A program made the position numbers and the translations under genes. Source: Terrimesophilobacter sp038243605 (GTDB taxonomy: Bacteria; Actinomycetota; Actinomycetes; Actinomycetales; Microbacteriaceae). Taken from it: DNA of 64,000 bases. The stretch lies in assembly GCA_038243605.1 (NCBI GenBank), contig JBBSQX010000014.1, forward strand, positions 25,122-89,121, written 5' to 3'. Of this stretch, positions 1-8,223 are shown piece after piece. Positions within the stretch are counted from its first letter, which is position 1; every line of letters begins with the position of its first letter. The notes under the pieces were generated by a model, which saw only the letters and a program-made list of their open reading frames with translations, was not told the DNA's origin and did not search any database.

Positions 1-99
1 CCCTCTTCCTTCCCTTGATAATTGCGCCACCCCGCCGACGTCGCGACGAAGTTCTCTTCGCGCGCCTGCTGCGCCCCTGAACCGCAGCTTTTCACACAG

Positions 100-147
100 C
101 TGCGCCGCCAAACTTCTGCGCCGCCAAACTCCTGCGCCGCCAAACTC
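100..147. repeat. three tandem 16-bp repeats
   Basis: Three consecutive 16-bp units of CTGCGCCGCCAAACTY occur at 100-115, 116-131 and 132-147, followed by a decayed start of a fourth. They lie downstream of the minus-strand ferritin-like gene. Nothing else is supported in bases 1-191: one plus-strand frame is open from the left edge to about 173, but it has no recognisable protein signature. Confidence 0.75.
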
Positions 148-191
148 CTGTGCGCTCAGAACGCCGTACCGTTAAATCCTGACGGTTGAGA

Positions 192-914
192 CTACGCGGT
201 GAGGCCGAGATCGTCCATCCTGCGGGTGTGATCGGCAATGAGTTCCGTGAGTACGGGTTCGAGTCGCTCATCATCCGGCGCCGTGTTCTCTGGAAGGTCG
301 AGCCCAGAACGCGCGAGAATTAACACGTCGCCAACGAGCCGCCGGCCAAAAAGTGCAAGCCGAGACGAAAGCCTGGGATTGGCTCCAATCTCCACTGTCA
401 ACAGGCTCCCAATAAGACTGATCGCCTCATCATCACCCAAGATGTCAGCGATGCGGTCCGCACGCGCGCGATCAAACCCTTCGGCGATGCTGGCGAACCC
501 GTCATCCAGAATTCCGGCTTCAACGTAGTAGGCCAGCAAATTCTCTGCCCAGTCACTGCCCTGAGTGCGAGACCGAAACTCGTCGATCGCTATGACGAAC
601 GGTTCCATGGCCTCAGCGGGGGCGAAGCCAAGCTTCTCGATCTCTGCGGCCAGCGCGTGATGCCGAGCAAGCGCGATGCCGGCAGCTCTACTGACAGTCT
701 CTTTGGCTGCCGTTGTTGGGGAGGTGCTCACCGCACCAGAAAGGCTCTCGAAAAACGACAATTGGAGGTACGCGGCTTGGCCGAGAAAGTCAGTGAGTTG
801 TGGAGTGAGTTCACTCAAGCCCACCCGGTTGACCGTCTGGTTGGGGTCGGGGCGCCGGGAGCGGTGCCGCATGGGCGACGGACGCTTCTTGCGACGCGAG
901 AACGGGTTAAGCAC
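192..914 (-). CDS. ferritin-like fold protein (actinobacterial family next to a DEAD-box helicase)
   Basis: This 240-residue soluble protein has an Arg/Lys-rich N-terminus followed by long amphipathic helices, with helix-borne Glu/His positions (for example an ARHHALAAE segment near residue 83) of the kind seen in ferritin-like or tRNA-hydroxylase-like four-helix bundles. Such proteins usually bind a di-iron centre, but I cannot confirm the full ligand set. The start is a GTG at 912-914. A TAGGCT -10 box (921-926) sits exactly 6 nt upstream, so the mRNA is probably leaderless. It is divergent from the DEAD-box helicase, and that pairing is, from memory, common in Microbacteriaceae. The function is unknown. 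Confidence 0.7.
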   Translation of the reverse strand: MLNPFSRRKKRPSPMRHRSRRPDPNQTVNRVGLSELTPQLTDFLGQAAYLQLSFFESLSGAVSTSPTTAAKETVSRAAGIALARHHALAAEIEKLGFAPAEAMEPFVIAIDEFRSRTQGSDWAENLLAYYVEAGILDDGFASIAEGFDRARADRIADILGDDEAISLIGSLLTVEIGANPRLSSRLALFGRRLVGDVLILARSGLDLPENTAPDDERLEPVLTELIADHTRRMDDLGLTA

Positions 915-1084
915 GAATACAGCCTACCGTCGCGCACCTTAGCAACAAGCTAACCCCCTTGTGGCGCCAACGATCACGACCCTCGCAATCGAACTGGCCG
1001 CACCCAATTGGCGGGTCTGTGCGCATCCCTCCTCTAAACTGGTTTTGGCCCCCACTCTGGCGGGGCTCTGCGCCCTGGGAAAAG

Positions 1085-2578
1085 ATGGGCGTACTCACCA
1101 CACCCAAGACAGGGCCAAATAACTTGACATTCTCAGAACTCGGCGTCGATCAGGACATGGTCGACGCACTCGCCGCCAAAGGCATTCTCGAACCATTCCC
1201 CATTCAGACGCAGACCATTCCGCTTGGCCTCGGCGGCCAAGACATCATCGGTCAGGCCAAGACTGGCACCGGCAAGACTTTCGGTTTCGGGCTCCCGTTG
1301 CTGCAGGAACTTGGGCTAAACCCTGAGCCCGGAGTGCAGGCACTTGTCGTCGTTCCGACTCGTGAGCTGTGTGTACAGGTTGCAGAGGACCTCGTCACCG
1401 CGTCGTCGAACCGGGCCACCAAGGTTGTCGCTATTTATGGCGGCAAGGCGTACGAAGGCCAGATTGAAGAGCTCAAGGCTGGCGCGCAGGTCGTTGTCGG
1501 CACCCCTGGGCGTCTTCTTGACCTCGCCAGCCAGCGGATGCTGTCCCTCGCAAACGTGAAGGTCATGGTTCTCGACGAGGCCGACAAGATGCTGGACCTC
1601 GGCTTTCTCAGCGACATAGAAAAACTCTTCGCGCAGACGCCACCAGCGCGCCACACCATGCTGTTCTCCGCCACGATGCCGGGCCCAATAGTCGCCCTCG
1701 CGCGGCGCTTCATGAACCGGCCTATCCACATCCGTGCCACGGACCCGGATGAGGGCCTCACGCAGAAGAACATCAAGCACATCGTCTACCGCGCGCACGC
1801 ACTCGACAAAGACGAAGTGGTCTCGCGCATCCTGCAGTCAGAAGGTCGCGGCAAGACTGTGATCTTCACCCGCACGAAGCGCGCAGCAGCGAAACTCGTC
1901 GAGGAGCTGAACGATCGCGGATTCAACGCCGCCGCGGTACACGGCGACCTCAACCAGGAGCAGCGCGAGCGCGCCATGGCCGCGTTCAAGGCGGGCAAGA
2001 AAGATATTCTCATCGCCACGGATGTTGCAGCCCGCGGCATCGATGTGCTCGATGTGACCCACGTGATTAACCACACGATTCCCGAAGATCACGATGCCTA
2101 CCTGCACCGTGTTGGCCGCACTGGCCGCGCAGGCAAGACGGGAATCGCCGTCACCTTCGTGGACTGGGATGACATGCACAAGTGGGGGCTGATCAACCGC
2201 GCCCTCGAGATGGGCATTCCTGAGCCGGTTGAAACGTATTCTTCGTCTCCGCACCTGTATGAGGATCTCGACATTCCCACCGAGGCGAAGGGCCGTCTGA
2301 AGTCGGCTGGCCCGGCGCGCGAGCGCGAGCCTCGCTCAGCGACTGCGGGTCACGCATCCTCTCGTGGGCCACGTCGCGAAGGCAGTGGCGGTGGCAACCG
2401 TGAGCGCACTCACTCGTCAGAGCGTGACCGCACGCGCACACGCGGCGGCCACACCACGGATGCTCCAGAAGGCCAGAAGGCCGCAGGGGCAGGAACACAC
2501 GACGGCACTGGCACAGCACGCCGTCGTAACCGCACCCGCACGAGGCGCCCAAGCACGGGCACCACTCCGCCCGCCTAA
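1085..2578 (+). CDS. DEAD-box ATP-dependent RNA helicase
   Basis: This 497-residue RNA helicase of superfamily 2 unwinds RNA duplexes using ATP and probably acts in RNA turnover or ribosome assembly. Visible motifs in order are a Q-motif region (FPIQTQTIP), motif I AKTGTGKT (about residue 58), PTREL, TPGRLLDL, DEAD (about 164), SAT, the VIFTRTKRA region, ARGID and HRVGRTGRAGKTG. The C-terminal 100 residues are rich in Arg, Gly and Ser, a typical unstructured RNA-binding tail. The reading frame is open back to a TTG at 959, but the extra 42 residues look non-native; the ATG at 1085 begins a normal N-terminus. Which helicase subfamily (RhlE, CsdA or other) is not clear. Confidence 0.92.
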   Translation: MGVLTTPKTGPNNLTFSELGVDQDMVDALAAKGILEPFPIQTQTIPLGLGGQDIIGQAKTGTGKTFGFGLPLLQELGLNPEPGVQALVVVPTRELCVQVAEDLVTASSNRATKVVAIYGGKAYEGQIEELKAGAQVVVGTPGRLLDLASQRMLSLANVKVMVLDEADKMLDLGFLSDIEKLFAQTPPARHTMLFSATMPGPIVALARRFMNRPIHIRATDPDEGLTQKNIKHIVYRAHALDKDEVVSRILQSEGRGKTVIFTRTKRAAAKLVEELNDRGFNAAAVHGDLNQEQRERAMAAFKAGKKDILIATDVAARGIDVLDVTHVINHTIPEDHDAYLHRVGRTGRAGKTGIAVTFVDWDDMHKWGLINRALEMGIPEPVETYSSSPHLYEDLDIPTEAKGRLKSAGPAREREPRSATAGHASSRGPRREGSGGGNRERTHSSERDRTRTRGGHTTDAPEGQKAAGAGTHDGTGTARRRNRTRTRRPSTGTTPPA

Positions 2579-2588
2579 CGGTGTCTGA

Positions 2589-2610
2589 CCGCGACAAAGT
2601 TATGTCGCGG
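2589..2610 (+). terminator. hairpin after the DEAD-box helicase
   Basis: CCGCGAC (2589-2595) and GTCGCGG (2604-2610) form a perfect 7-bp stem with an 8-nt loop, 10 nt after the helicase stop codon. No T-run follows, as is common for actinobacterial terminators. Confidence 0.5.
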
Positions 2611-2663
2611 GGCATCAGGATCGACCGTGACTCTTCGTCGCCGACACATCCTTCTCGTCAACG

Positions 2664-2725
2664 ATGCGGGGTTTTGCTAACAATGAGCTGGTTCAATCCT
2701 CAGCATTGTTAGCAAAACCCCGCAT
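2664..2725. repeat. perfect 22-bp inverted repeat, dispersed repeat family 1
   Basis: The two 22-bp arms at 2664-2685 and 2704-2725 are exact reverse complements separated by 18 nt. The core of the right arm is TTGTTAGCAAAACCCCGCA. A diverged copy lies at 59709-59730, so this is a dispersed element and not only a local hairpin. It could also act as a bidirectional terminator. It sits between the helicase and the GntR promoter. Confidence 0.8.
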
Positions 2726-2751
2726 TGTCATTTTGGGCTTGCCTTTTGGGC

Positions 2752-2796
2752 TTGACATTGCCACCCCAACTACCTAGGTTAGCTAGTGCACTATAG
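2752..2796 (+). promoter_or_regulatory. promoter and palindromic operator of the GntR/ABC operon
   Basis: TTGACA (2752-2757) and TAGGTT (2775-2780) are spaced by 17 nt. The 8-bp palindrome ACCTAGGT (2772-2779) overlaps the -10 box, and a 10-bp palindrome TAGTGCACTA (2784-2793) covers the expected transcription start. YtrA-type GntR repressors usually bind such sites in their own promoter, so autoregulation is inferred. A strong AAGGAGGT Shine-Dalgarno sequence follows just before the ATG at 2813. Confidence 0.65.
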
Positions 2797-2812
2797 AACC
2801 TAAGGAGGTGGC

Positions 2813-3172
2813 ATGCTTTCTGGAGAAGGCCCAATCTTTCTGCAGCTTGCCGAGCGGGTGGCAGAAGACATCATCAACGGCACGTACGCCGAAGATGCTG
2901 GCATCCCCTCGACGAACGAGTTCGCAACTTTTTACACCATGAGCCCCATCACCTCGGCGAAGGGCATCAACATGCTCGTCGATCAGGGAGTGCTCTATAA
3001 GAAGCGCGGCATCGGGATGTTCGTTTCCCCCGGCGCTCGGCAGCAGTTGCTCGCCGAACGCAAAGCCGCCTTCAAAGATCTACACGTCGCGCCGCTGCTG
3101 CACGAGGCCATGCTCCTCGGCATCACGAGCGACGAACTCGCCGACATGATCAAGGAGAAGAACGAATCATGA
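2813..3172 (+). CDS. GntR-family (YtrA subfamily) transcriptional regulator
   Basis: This 119-residue regulator has an N-terminal winged helix (IFLQLAERVAEDI and the PSTNEFATFY region) and only a short helical C-terminal tail. That size and layout is the YtrA subfamily, which lacks a large effector domain. It overlaps the next gene by ATGA, so it is translationally coupled to the ABC exporter whose expression it likely represses. An excellent Shine-Dalgarno sequence fixes the ATG start. Palindromes over the promoter fit autorepression. The inducer is unknown; relatives respond to cell-envelope-active compounds. Confidence 0.88.
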   Translation: MLSGEGPIFLQLAERVAEDIINGTYAEDAGIPSTNEFATFYTMSPITSAKGINMLVDQGVLYKKRGIGMFVSPGARQQLLAERKAAFKDLHVAPLLHEAMLLGITSDELADMIKEKNES

Positions 3173-4089
3173 CAACCGCTATCGACATCCGAGGCGTGAG
3201 CCGCAGTTTCGGCCAGGCAAGAGCGCTCGACAACGTGAACCTCACGGTGCCTGAGCACTCCATTCTGGGGCTGCTCGGCCGCAACGGCGCAGGTAAGACC
3301 ACACTCATGTCCATCATCGCTGGGCAAGATCGCGCCACGCAGGGGCAGGTCGACGTTCTCGGTCATGCACCGTTCGAACACGCCGCCACTCTTCGGCAGG
3401 TCATCTACGTGCGCGATAACCAGCGCTATCCGGACGACTACAAACTGCATCACGTGCTGCGCATTGCTCCCGCATTCGCCCCCAACTGGAGCGCCGAGCT
3501 CGCGCAAGAACTCGTCGAGGCTTTCCGGATTCCCACCAAAACTCAGGTCAAGAAGATGTCTCGCGGGCAGCTCTCCTCCGTCGCTATCGTGCTCGGGCTC
3601 GCCTCACGTGCGCCCATCACCTTGCTCGATGAGCCCTACCTAGGCTTGGATGTGACCGGCCGCAACCTGTTCCACAAGGTTCTTCTTCGCGATTTCGAGG
3701 AACATCCACGCACCGTGGTGCTCTCCACACACCTCATCGAAGAGTCGGCCGCGCTTCTCGACCGGGTCGTCATCCTCGACGAAGGCAAAGTGATCGTCGA
3801 CGACGAAACCGAAAACGCACGCGACTCCGTTGTTGTTCTGAGCGGCAGTTCGGATGACGTGCACGAGGTGCTTGCAGGCCGTCGCGTTCTGCAATCCCAA
3901 TCGATGGGCTCCATCACCACCGTCACCGCCACCGGCGCAGTTGATGATGTGCTGAAAAAACTCGCCGCGCAACGGGGAGTCCAGGTCGGCCGCGCATCAC
4001 TGCAAGACCTCGTCTCTGCCCACGGAGAGAACCACGACGAAATCCACGGTAATGCCGAAGACGCATCCCACGAAGCGAAAGGAGCCTGA
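3169..4089 (+). CDS. ABC transporter ATP-binding protein
   Basis: This 306-residue ATPase of an ABC exporter has Walker A GRNGAGKT (37-44), a signature written SRGQ (131-134, in MSRGQLSSV) in place of the canonical SGGQ, Walker B ending LLDEP (152-156) and a switch His in STHLIEE. The C-terminal 90 residues look like a regulatory tail ending in a Glu/His-rich stretch. It lies between the GntR regulator and a membrane protein in one operon, the usual YtrA-type arrangement for export of, or resistance to, an envelope-active compound. The substrate is unknown. Confidence 0.9.
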   Translation: MTTAIDIRGVSRSFGQARALDNVNLTVPEHSILGLLGRNGAGKTTLMSIIAGQDRATQGQVDVLGHAPFEHAATLRQVIYVRDNQRYPDDYKLHHVLRIAPAFAPNWSAELAQELVEAFRIPTKTQVKKMSRGQLSSVAIVLGLASRAPITLLDEPYLGLDVTGRNLFHKVLLRDFEEHPRTVVLSTHLIEESAALLDRVVILDEGKVIVDDETENARDSVVVLSGSSDDVHEVLAGRRVLQSQSMGSITTVTATGAVDDVLKKLAAQRGVQVGRASLQDLVSAHGENHDEIHGNAEDASHEAKGA

Positions 4090-4094
4090 GCATC

Positions 4095-4805
4095 ATGAAT
4101 GCCACACTCGCAACAACGAAACTTCACCTCAACAAGCGTGAGATTACGTTTGTAGTGCCGCTGTACATCACAGGAATGGTGGCCGTGATCTCAGTACTCA
4201 TCGCCCTACTATTCTTGCGTGGCGGCAGCGTACCGGGGTCGGCAGACTGGGTGACCAGCTCCCGACTCAACCCGGGCATCATCTACGCGTTACCGGGATT
4301 CCTCGGGTACCTCGGGGTTCAGTCCGTGGCGAGGACATTCCCGTTCGCCTTGACACTCGGAACCACTCGTCGTGCGTTTGTCGGCGGCACTCTGCTGTGG
4401 GCGATCATTACTTCCGCGTACCTCACAGTGGTCTTGGCTGTCCTCGCGATGATCGAAATCGCGACCGGCCACTGGTTTTCGCACTTCTACATCTTCGACA
4501 TCATCGTGCTTGGCGGCGGCAACCTTGCGCTGTTGATCCCGATTGTGTTCCTCGGCGCGCTGTCGATTCTGACAATTGGCGGGGTTTTTGGTGCCTCCTG
4601 GATTCGATATAGCGCACGTGGTCCACAGTTGATTGCCGCGAGCGTCGCCATTGTGATCATCGTCGCGCTCATCATCATCCTGCCGTCGGCACCCGCAATC
4701 ATCGCGGCGTTCCAACTGTGGTGGCTGGCCGTTCTCGCGGTTGCGGTGATCGCGCTCTCCGCCGTCGGGATGTGGCTTCTTCTGCGCTCCGCGATCGTGA
4801 GGTAA
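4095..4805 (+). CDS. ABC transporter permease-like membrane protein
   Basis: This 236-residue integral membrane protein has about six hydrophobic segments (near residues 18-40, 58-80, 95-120, 135-160, 180-200 and 208-230), the expected form of the permease partner of the preceding ATPase. It starts 5 nt after the ATPase stop, with the AAAGGAG Shine-Dalgarno sequence inside the end of that gene. I do not recognise a specific family beyond ABC-2-like permeases associated with YtrA regulators. Confidence 0.75.
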   Translation: MNATLATTKLHLNKREITFVVPLYITGMVAVISVLIALLFLRGGSVPGSADWVTSSRLNPGIIYALPGFLGYLGVQSVARTFPFALTLGTTRRAFVGGTLLWAIITSAYLTVVLAVLAMIEIATGHWFSHFYIFDIIVLGGGNLALLIPIVFLGALSILTIGGVFGASWIRYSARGPQLIAASVAIVIIVALIIILPSAPAIIAAFQLWWLAVLAVAVIALSAVGMWLLLRSAIVR

Positions 4806-4812
4806 CGCGACG

Positions 4813-5664
4813 CTACCCGAAGAACGCGGCAGAGCCTGAACTTTGAGCGAGAATTCGCTCGAGCATTGCAGGCTCTGTCGTGTTCTCGCCGAGTCGGTTC
4901 GGTTTGCCTTCACCGTGGTAGTCACTTGAGCCGGTGACGACGAGGTTGAAGCGCTCCGCAAGCTCAAACAGGCGCTCCTGAGCATCCGGAGTATTTTCCC
5001 GGTGATGAATCTCTAGACCGAAGAGCCCAGCATCCACGAGTTCGGCCATGTTAGATTCGCTCACCACGTTCTCTGCACCGCGGGTACCTGGGTGCGCCAA
5101 CACCGGCACCCCGCCCGCTGCACGAACGAGTGCCGCAGCGACCCGCGGCTCGGGCGCATAATGCGGCTCGTAGTAACCAAACTTTGGGTGCAGGATGTCG
5201 CGAAAGGCTGCGCTGCGGTCGGCAGCGGCTCCGCGCACCACGAGCGCATCGGCGATGTGCGGGCGCCCGACGGTTGCCCCATGCGCGGTCTGGGCCACGA
5301 CATCCGCCCAGGAGATCTCGAAGTCGGCGGCGAGCCGCGCAACAATCGACTCTGCCCTAGTGAGACGGGCCTCACGGATGCGCAGAGTTTCTTCACGCAG
5401 TGCGGTATTTTCTGGGTCAACGAGGTAGGCGAGCATGTGCACGCTGTGCGAGCCATGCCTGGTGCTGAGCTCCATCCCCGGAACGACGATGATGCCAGTG
5501 CCCGCTGCCGCGTCGAACGCTTCTTGCCACCCCGCCGTTGAGTCATGGTCGGTGATCGCCACTGTGCCAAGACCGGCGGCAATGGCCGCACGAATAAGTT
5601 CGGTGGGCGACTCGGTGCCGTCAGACACCGTGCTGTGAGTATGAAGGTCGATAGGGCCTGCCAT
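4813..5664 (-). CDS. PHP-domain phosphoesterase (RNase AM/YciV-like)
   Basis: This 283-residue metal-dependent phosphoesterase has the PHP signature DLHTHS (H8 and H10) with an SDG, then ITDHDS, a HMLAYL segment and a late SDYHGEG metal site. Family members are 5'-3' exonucleases that trim RNA or nucleoside 3',5'-bisphosphatases; I cannot separate these by eye. The length is normal. The ATG at 5662-5664 lies 6 nt after a TAGAGT -10 box (5671-5676), so translation is probably leaderless. It is divergent from an exo/endonuclease/phosphatase-family gene and convergent with the ABC permease. Confidence 0.88.
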   Translation of the reverse strand: MAGPIDLHTHSTVSDGTESPTELIRAAIAAGLGTVAITDHDSTAGWQEAFDAAAGTGIIVVPGMELSTRHGSHSVHMLAYLVDPENTALREETLRIREARLTRAESIVARLAADFEISWADVVAQTAHGATVGRPHIADALVVRGAAADRSAAFRDILHPKFGYYEPHYAPEPRVAAALVRAAGGVPVLAHPGTRGAENVVSESNMAELVDAGLFGLEIHHRENTPDAQERLFELAERFNLVVTGSSDYHGEGKPNRLGENTTEPAMLERILAQSSGSAAFFG

Positions 5665-5670
5665 GCTGCA

Positions 5671-5700
5671 ACTCTATTCCCGCCCGAGAACAGTTATGCT
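5671..5700. promoter_or_regulatory. divergent pair of -10 boxes giving leaderless starts
   Basis: On the minus strand, TAGAGT (5671-5676) lies 6 nt before the PHP start. On the plus strand, TATGCT (5695-5700) lies 9 nt before the ATG at 5710. Both genes therefore start at or within a few bases of the transcript end, and neither has a Shine-Dalgarno sequence. Confidence 0.55.
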
Positions 5701-5709
5701 CACCAGACA

Positions 5710-6723
5710 ATGTTTCGTCGCGTGCTCGTCATCCTCACCGTTCTTGGTGCGTCACTCGTGGCCCTCGTTGTCGTGTGGCCACAACCTTTTGGCCTTCAGC
5801 GCCTGCCCGTGATCGCCCAGGCGGTGTCACTTCGGGGCGCCGCCATTGTGGCGGCCCTTTTCGTGCTGATCGTGATGACTCTGCTCGCCGCTGTCATCCG
5901 CAGCTCACGTCGGGTGCTTGGTGCACTCGGAATCGTCGTGGCCATTTTCTGCATTGTGTCTGTCGTTGTTCTCGCAACGCGGGGCGTCGGCGATGCCTCG
6001 TTCCAAAGAAAGGGCCCTCACGACATCACCGTACTTTCGTGGAACACGCTAGGGGATGCGCCGGGCGCAAAAGTGATTGCTCAACTCGCCATGGAGACGG
6101 ACGCAGATATCGTGTCCCTGCCCGAAACCACGAGCGAGACAGCCGCAGAGGTGGCCGAGATGATGCGCGCGGGAGGGCATCCGATGTGGGCGCACACGTT
6201 CCACTACGACCTCATTTCGAAAGCGCGCAGCACGTCACTGTTGACGAGTGTTGAGCTTGGAAACTACGTCGTCGATACCGATCACCGCACCACCAATGTT
6301 CTTCCCAGCATTGTCGCGACGCCCGTCAACGGTGAGGGCCCCACGATCGTGGCGGTGCACGCGGTCGCTCCCATCCCTAGCGAACTGAACCACTGGAAAC
6401 TTGACCTCACCTGGCTCGCACAGGCGTGTTCTGGCCCAAATGTCATCATGGCTGGTGACTTCAACTCCACTCTCGATCACTTTGACGGGCTCGGAACACG
6501 CGCGGGTGCCACGCTCGGTAACTGCGTCGATGCGGGCGACGTGACCGGCAACGCCGCGGTCGGAACATGGCCGACAAGCATGCCTCCGCTGCTCGGCGCG
6601 CCGATCGACCACGTCATGGCGACTCCGGGCTGGCACATCACCGGAATGCGCGTGATCGCGAACAGGGATGGCTCGGGCAGCGACCATCGACCGATCGTCG
6701 TGCAGCTCTCTCCCGGTCAGTGA
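5710..6723 (+). CDS. membrane-anchored endonuclease/exonuclease/phosphatase family protein
   Basis: This 337-residue protein has three N-terminal hydrophobic helices (about residues 3-22, 36-58 and 66-90) followed by an EEP domain. The visible EEP motifs are LSWNTL, a DADIVSLPETT segment carrying the metal-binding Glu, AGDFNST and GSDHRPI. EEP proteins hydrolyse phosphodiesters in nucleic acids, lipids or inositol phosphates. Here the catalytic domain should sit outside the membrane. The frame is open upstream, but the ATG at 5710 with its -10 box is the sensible start. The actinobacterial membrane-tethered group has no well-established substrate. Confidence 0.82.
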   Translation: MFRRVLVILTVLGASLVALVVVWPQPFGLQRLPVIAQAVSLRGAAIVAALFVLIVMTLLAAVIRSSRRVLGALGIVVAIFCIVSVVVLATRGVGDASFQRKGPHDITVLSWNTLGDAPGAKVIAQLAMETDADIVSLPETTSETAAEVAEMMRAGGHPMWAHTFHYDLISKARSTSLLTSVELGNYVVDTDHRTTNVLPSIVATPVNGEGPTIVAVHAVAPIPSELNHWKLDLTWLAQACSGPNVIMAGDFNSTLDHFDGLGTRAGATLGNCVDAGDVTGNAAVGTWPTSMPPLLGAPIDHVMATPGWHITGMRVIANRDGSGSDHRPIVVQLSPGQ

Positions 6724-6735
6724 CAAACTAGGGAA

Positions 6736-8223
6736 ATGGCCGAATCAACTTCCCCCGCGTCTAGCGCCCCCACCAACCGCTCAACTACTCCGGTATCCAA
6801 GCGTTTTAAGGATTACATCGCCTCAAACTGGGCCGACCGCACAGACGCTGTGCCCGCAGCCCGTGAGCAGGCACCGTACGCTGCGGCTCGCCGCGACCGC
6901 ATCTCCACGATGTACACGGGGCAGCGTCTCATTGTTCCCGCCGGTGCGGCCAAGGTGCGCTCGAACGACACCGACTACCCGTACCGCGCACACTCCGCGT
7001 TCGCCCACCTCACCGGCTGGGGTTCGGATTCTGAGCCCGACGCGGTACTCGTGATGGAACCCGTTGCCGACGGCCACCGATCAACACTGTACTTTCGTGA
7101 GCGCGCGGGGCGTGACTCTGATGAGTTTTACGCCAATTCTCAGATCGGTGAGTTCTGGATCGGCCCCCGCCCCTCCCTCGCGCAGGTTGCCGGCGACCTC
7201 GGCATCGACGCCAAGGACCTCTCTGAGCTGAGCGTCGTACTCGATGCGATCGACGCACACACCCTCATCGTGAGAGACGCTGACCGCGATCTCACCGACC
7301 AGATTGACGGCCGTCGCCTTCTCTTCGCCGAAGCGGATTCCGCAGACTTCGAGGGGATCGAACAGAGCGGGGATGACGCACTGGCCAGGGATCTGGCCGA
7401 ATTGCGCTTGGTGAAAGACGCGTACGAGGTGGATCAGATGCGCAAAGCTGTCGACGCCACCCGGCAGGGGTTCAACGACGTCATCGCTGACCGCCCCGCG
7501 ATCGTCGCACACCCACGAGGCGAGCGGCTCGTGGAGGGCACGTTCAACCGTCGCGCCCGCGCCGACGGCAACACCGTCGGCTACGACACGATTGCGGCAT
7601 CCGGTGCGCACGCGTGCATTCTGCACTGGACTCGCAACGACGGCCCGGTGAACGACGGCGACATGATCCTGCTCGACGCGGGCATCGAACTCGACAGCTA
7701 CTACACCGCGGATATTACGCGCACGCTCCCCATTAATGGAAAGTTCACCGAGACGCAGCGCAAGATCTATGACGCGGTGCTTGAGGCAGCGGATGCCGCC
7801 TTCGCGATCGTGAAGCCCGGCATCATCTTTCGCGAGGTTCACGCCACCGCGATGGCCGTCATCGCGCGCAAAACGGCCGAGTGGGGTGTGCTTCCGGTCA
7901 GCGCAGAGGAGTCAATGGAGCCCGACGCGCAGTTCCACCGCCGCTACATGGTGCACGGAACAAGCCACCACCTCGGTATTGACGTGCACGACTGCGCGGG
8001 GGCCCGACGCGACATGTACCTCGATGGCGTGGTCGAAGAGGGAATGGTATTCACCATCGAGCCAGGACTGTACTTTCAGCTAGACGATCTCAGCGTGCCA
8101 GAAGAGTTTCGTGGCATCGGTGTTCGCATCGAGGACGACATTCTGGTGACGGCGGAGGGCGCTGAGAACCTTTCGGTTGGCATCCCCCGCACGGCAGACG
8201 AGGTCGAGGCGTGGCTTAACTAG
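6736..8223 (+). CDS. Xaa-Pro aminopeptidase (aminopeptidase P, M24B)
   Basis: This 495-residue cytosolic metallopeptidase removes N-terminal residues preceding proline. An N-terminal AMP_N domain (residues about 45-190) is followed by the pita-bread catalytic domain, with metal ligands in LLDAG and TADITRT (two Asp), HGTSHHLG (His), TIEPGLY (Glu) and RIEDD (Glu). The set is complete, so the enzyme should be active with two Mn/Zn ions. It starts 12 nt after the preceding gene, with AGGGA just upstream. Its stop codon overlaps the stop of the convergent stress-protein gene. Confidence 0.93.
   Translation: MAESTSPASSAPTNRSTTPVSKRFKDYIASNWADRTDAVPAAREQAPYAAARRDRISTMYTGQRLIVPAGAAKVRSNDTDYPYRAHSAFAHLTGWGSDSEPDAVLVMEPVADGHRSTLYFRERAGRDSDEFYANSQIGEFWIGPRPSLAQVAGDLGIDAKDLSELSVVLDAIDAHTLIVRDADRDLTDQIDGRRLLFAEADSADFEGIEQSGDDALARDLAELRLVKDAYEVDQMRKAVDATRQGFNDVIADRPAIVAHPRGERLVEGTFNRRARADGNTVGYDTIAASGAHACILHWTRNDGPVNDGDMILLDAGIELDSYYTADITRTLPINGKFTETQRKIYDAVLEAADAAFAIVKPGIIFREVHATAMAVIARKTAEWGVLPVSAEESMEPDAQFHRRYMVHGTSHHLGIDVHDCAGARRDMYLDGVVEEGMVFTIEPGLYFQLDDLSVPEEFRGIGVRIEDDILVTAEGAENLSVGIPRTADEVEAWLN

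Noticed and set aside
1..173. Plus-strand frame open from the left edge, considered as the end of a gene
   Set aside because: It runs through the 16-bp tandem repeats, has no start within the window and no recognisable protein signature, and codon use looks unconstrained.
959..1084. 42-codon upstream extension of the DEAD-box helicase from a TTG
   Set aside because: Its Trp- and Pro-rich translation is not part of the family, and the ATG at 1085 gives a normal N-terminus.
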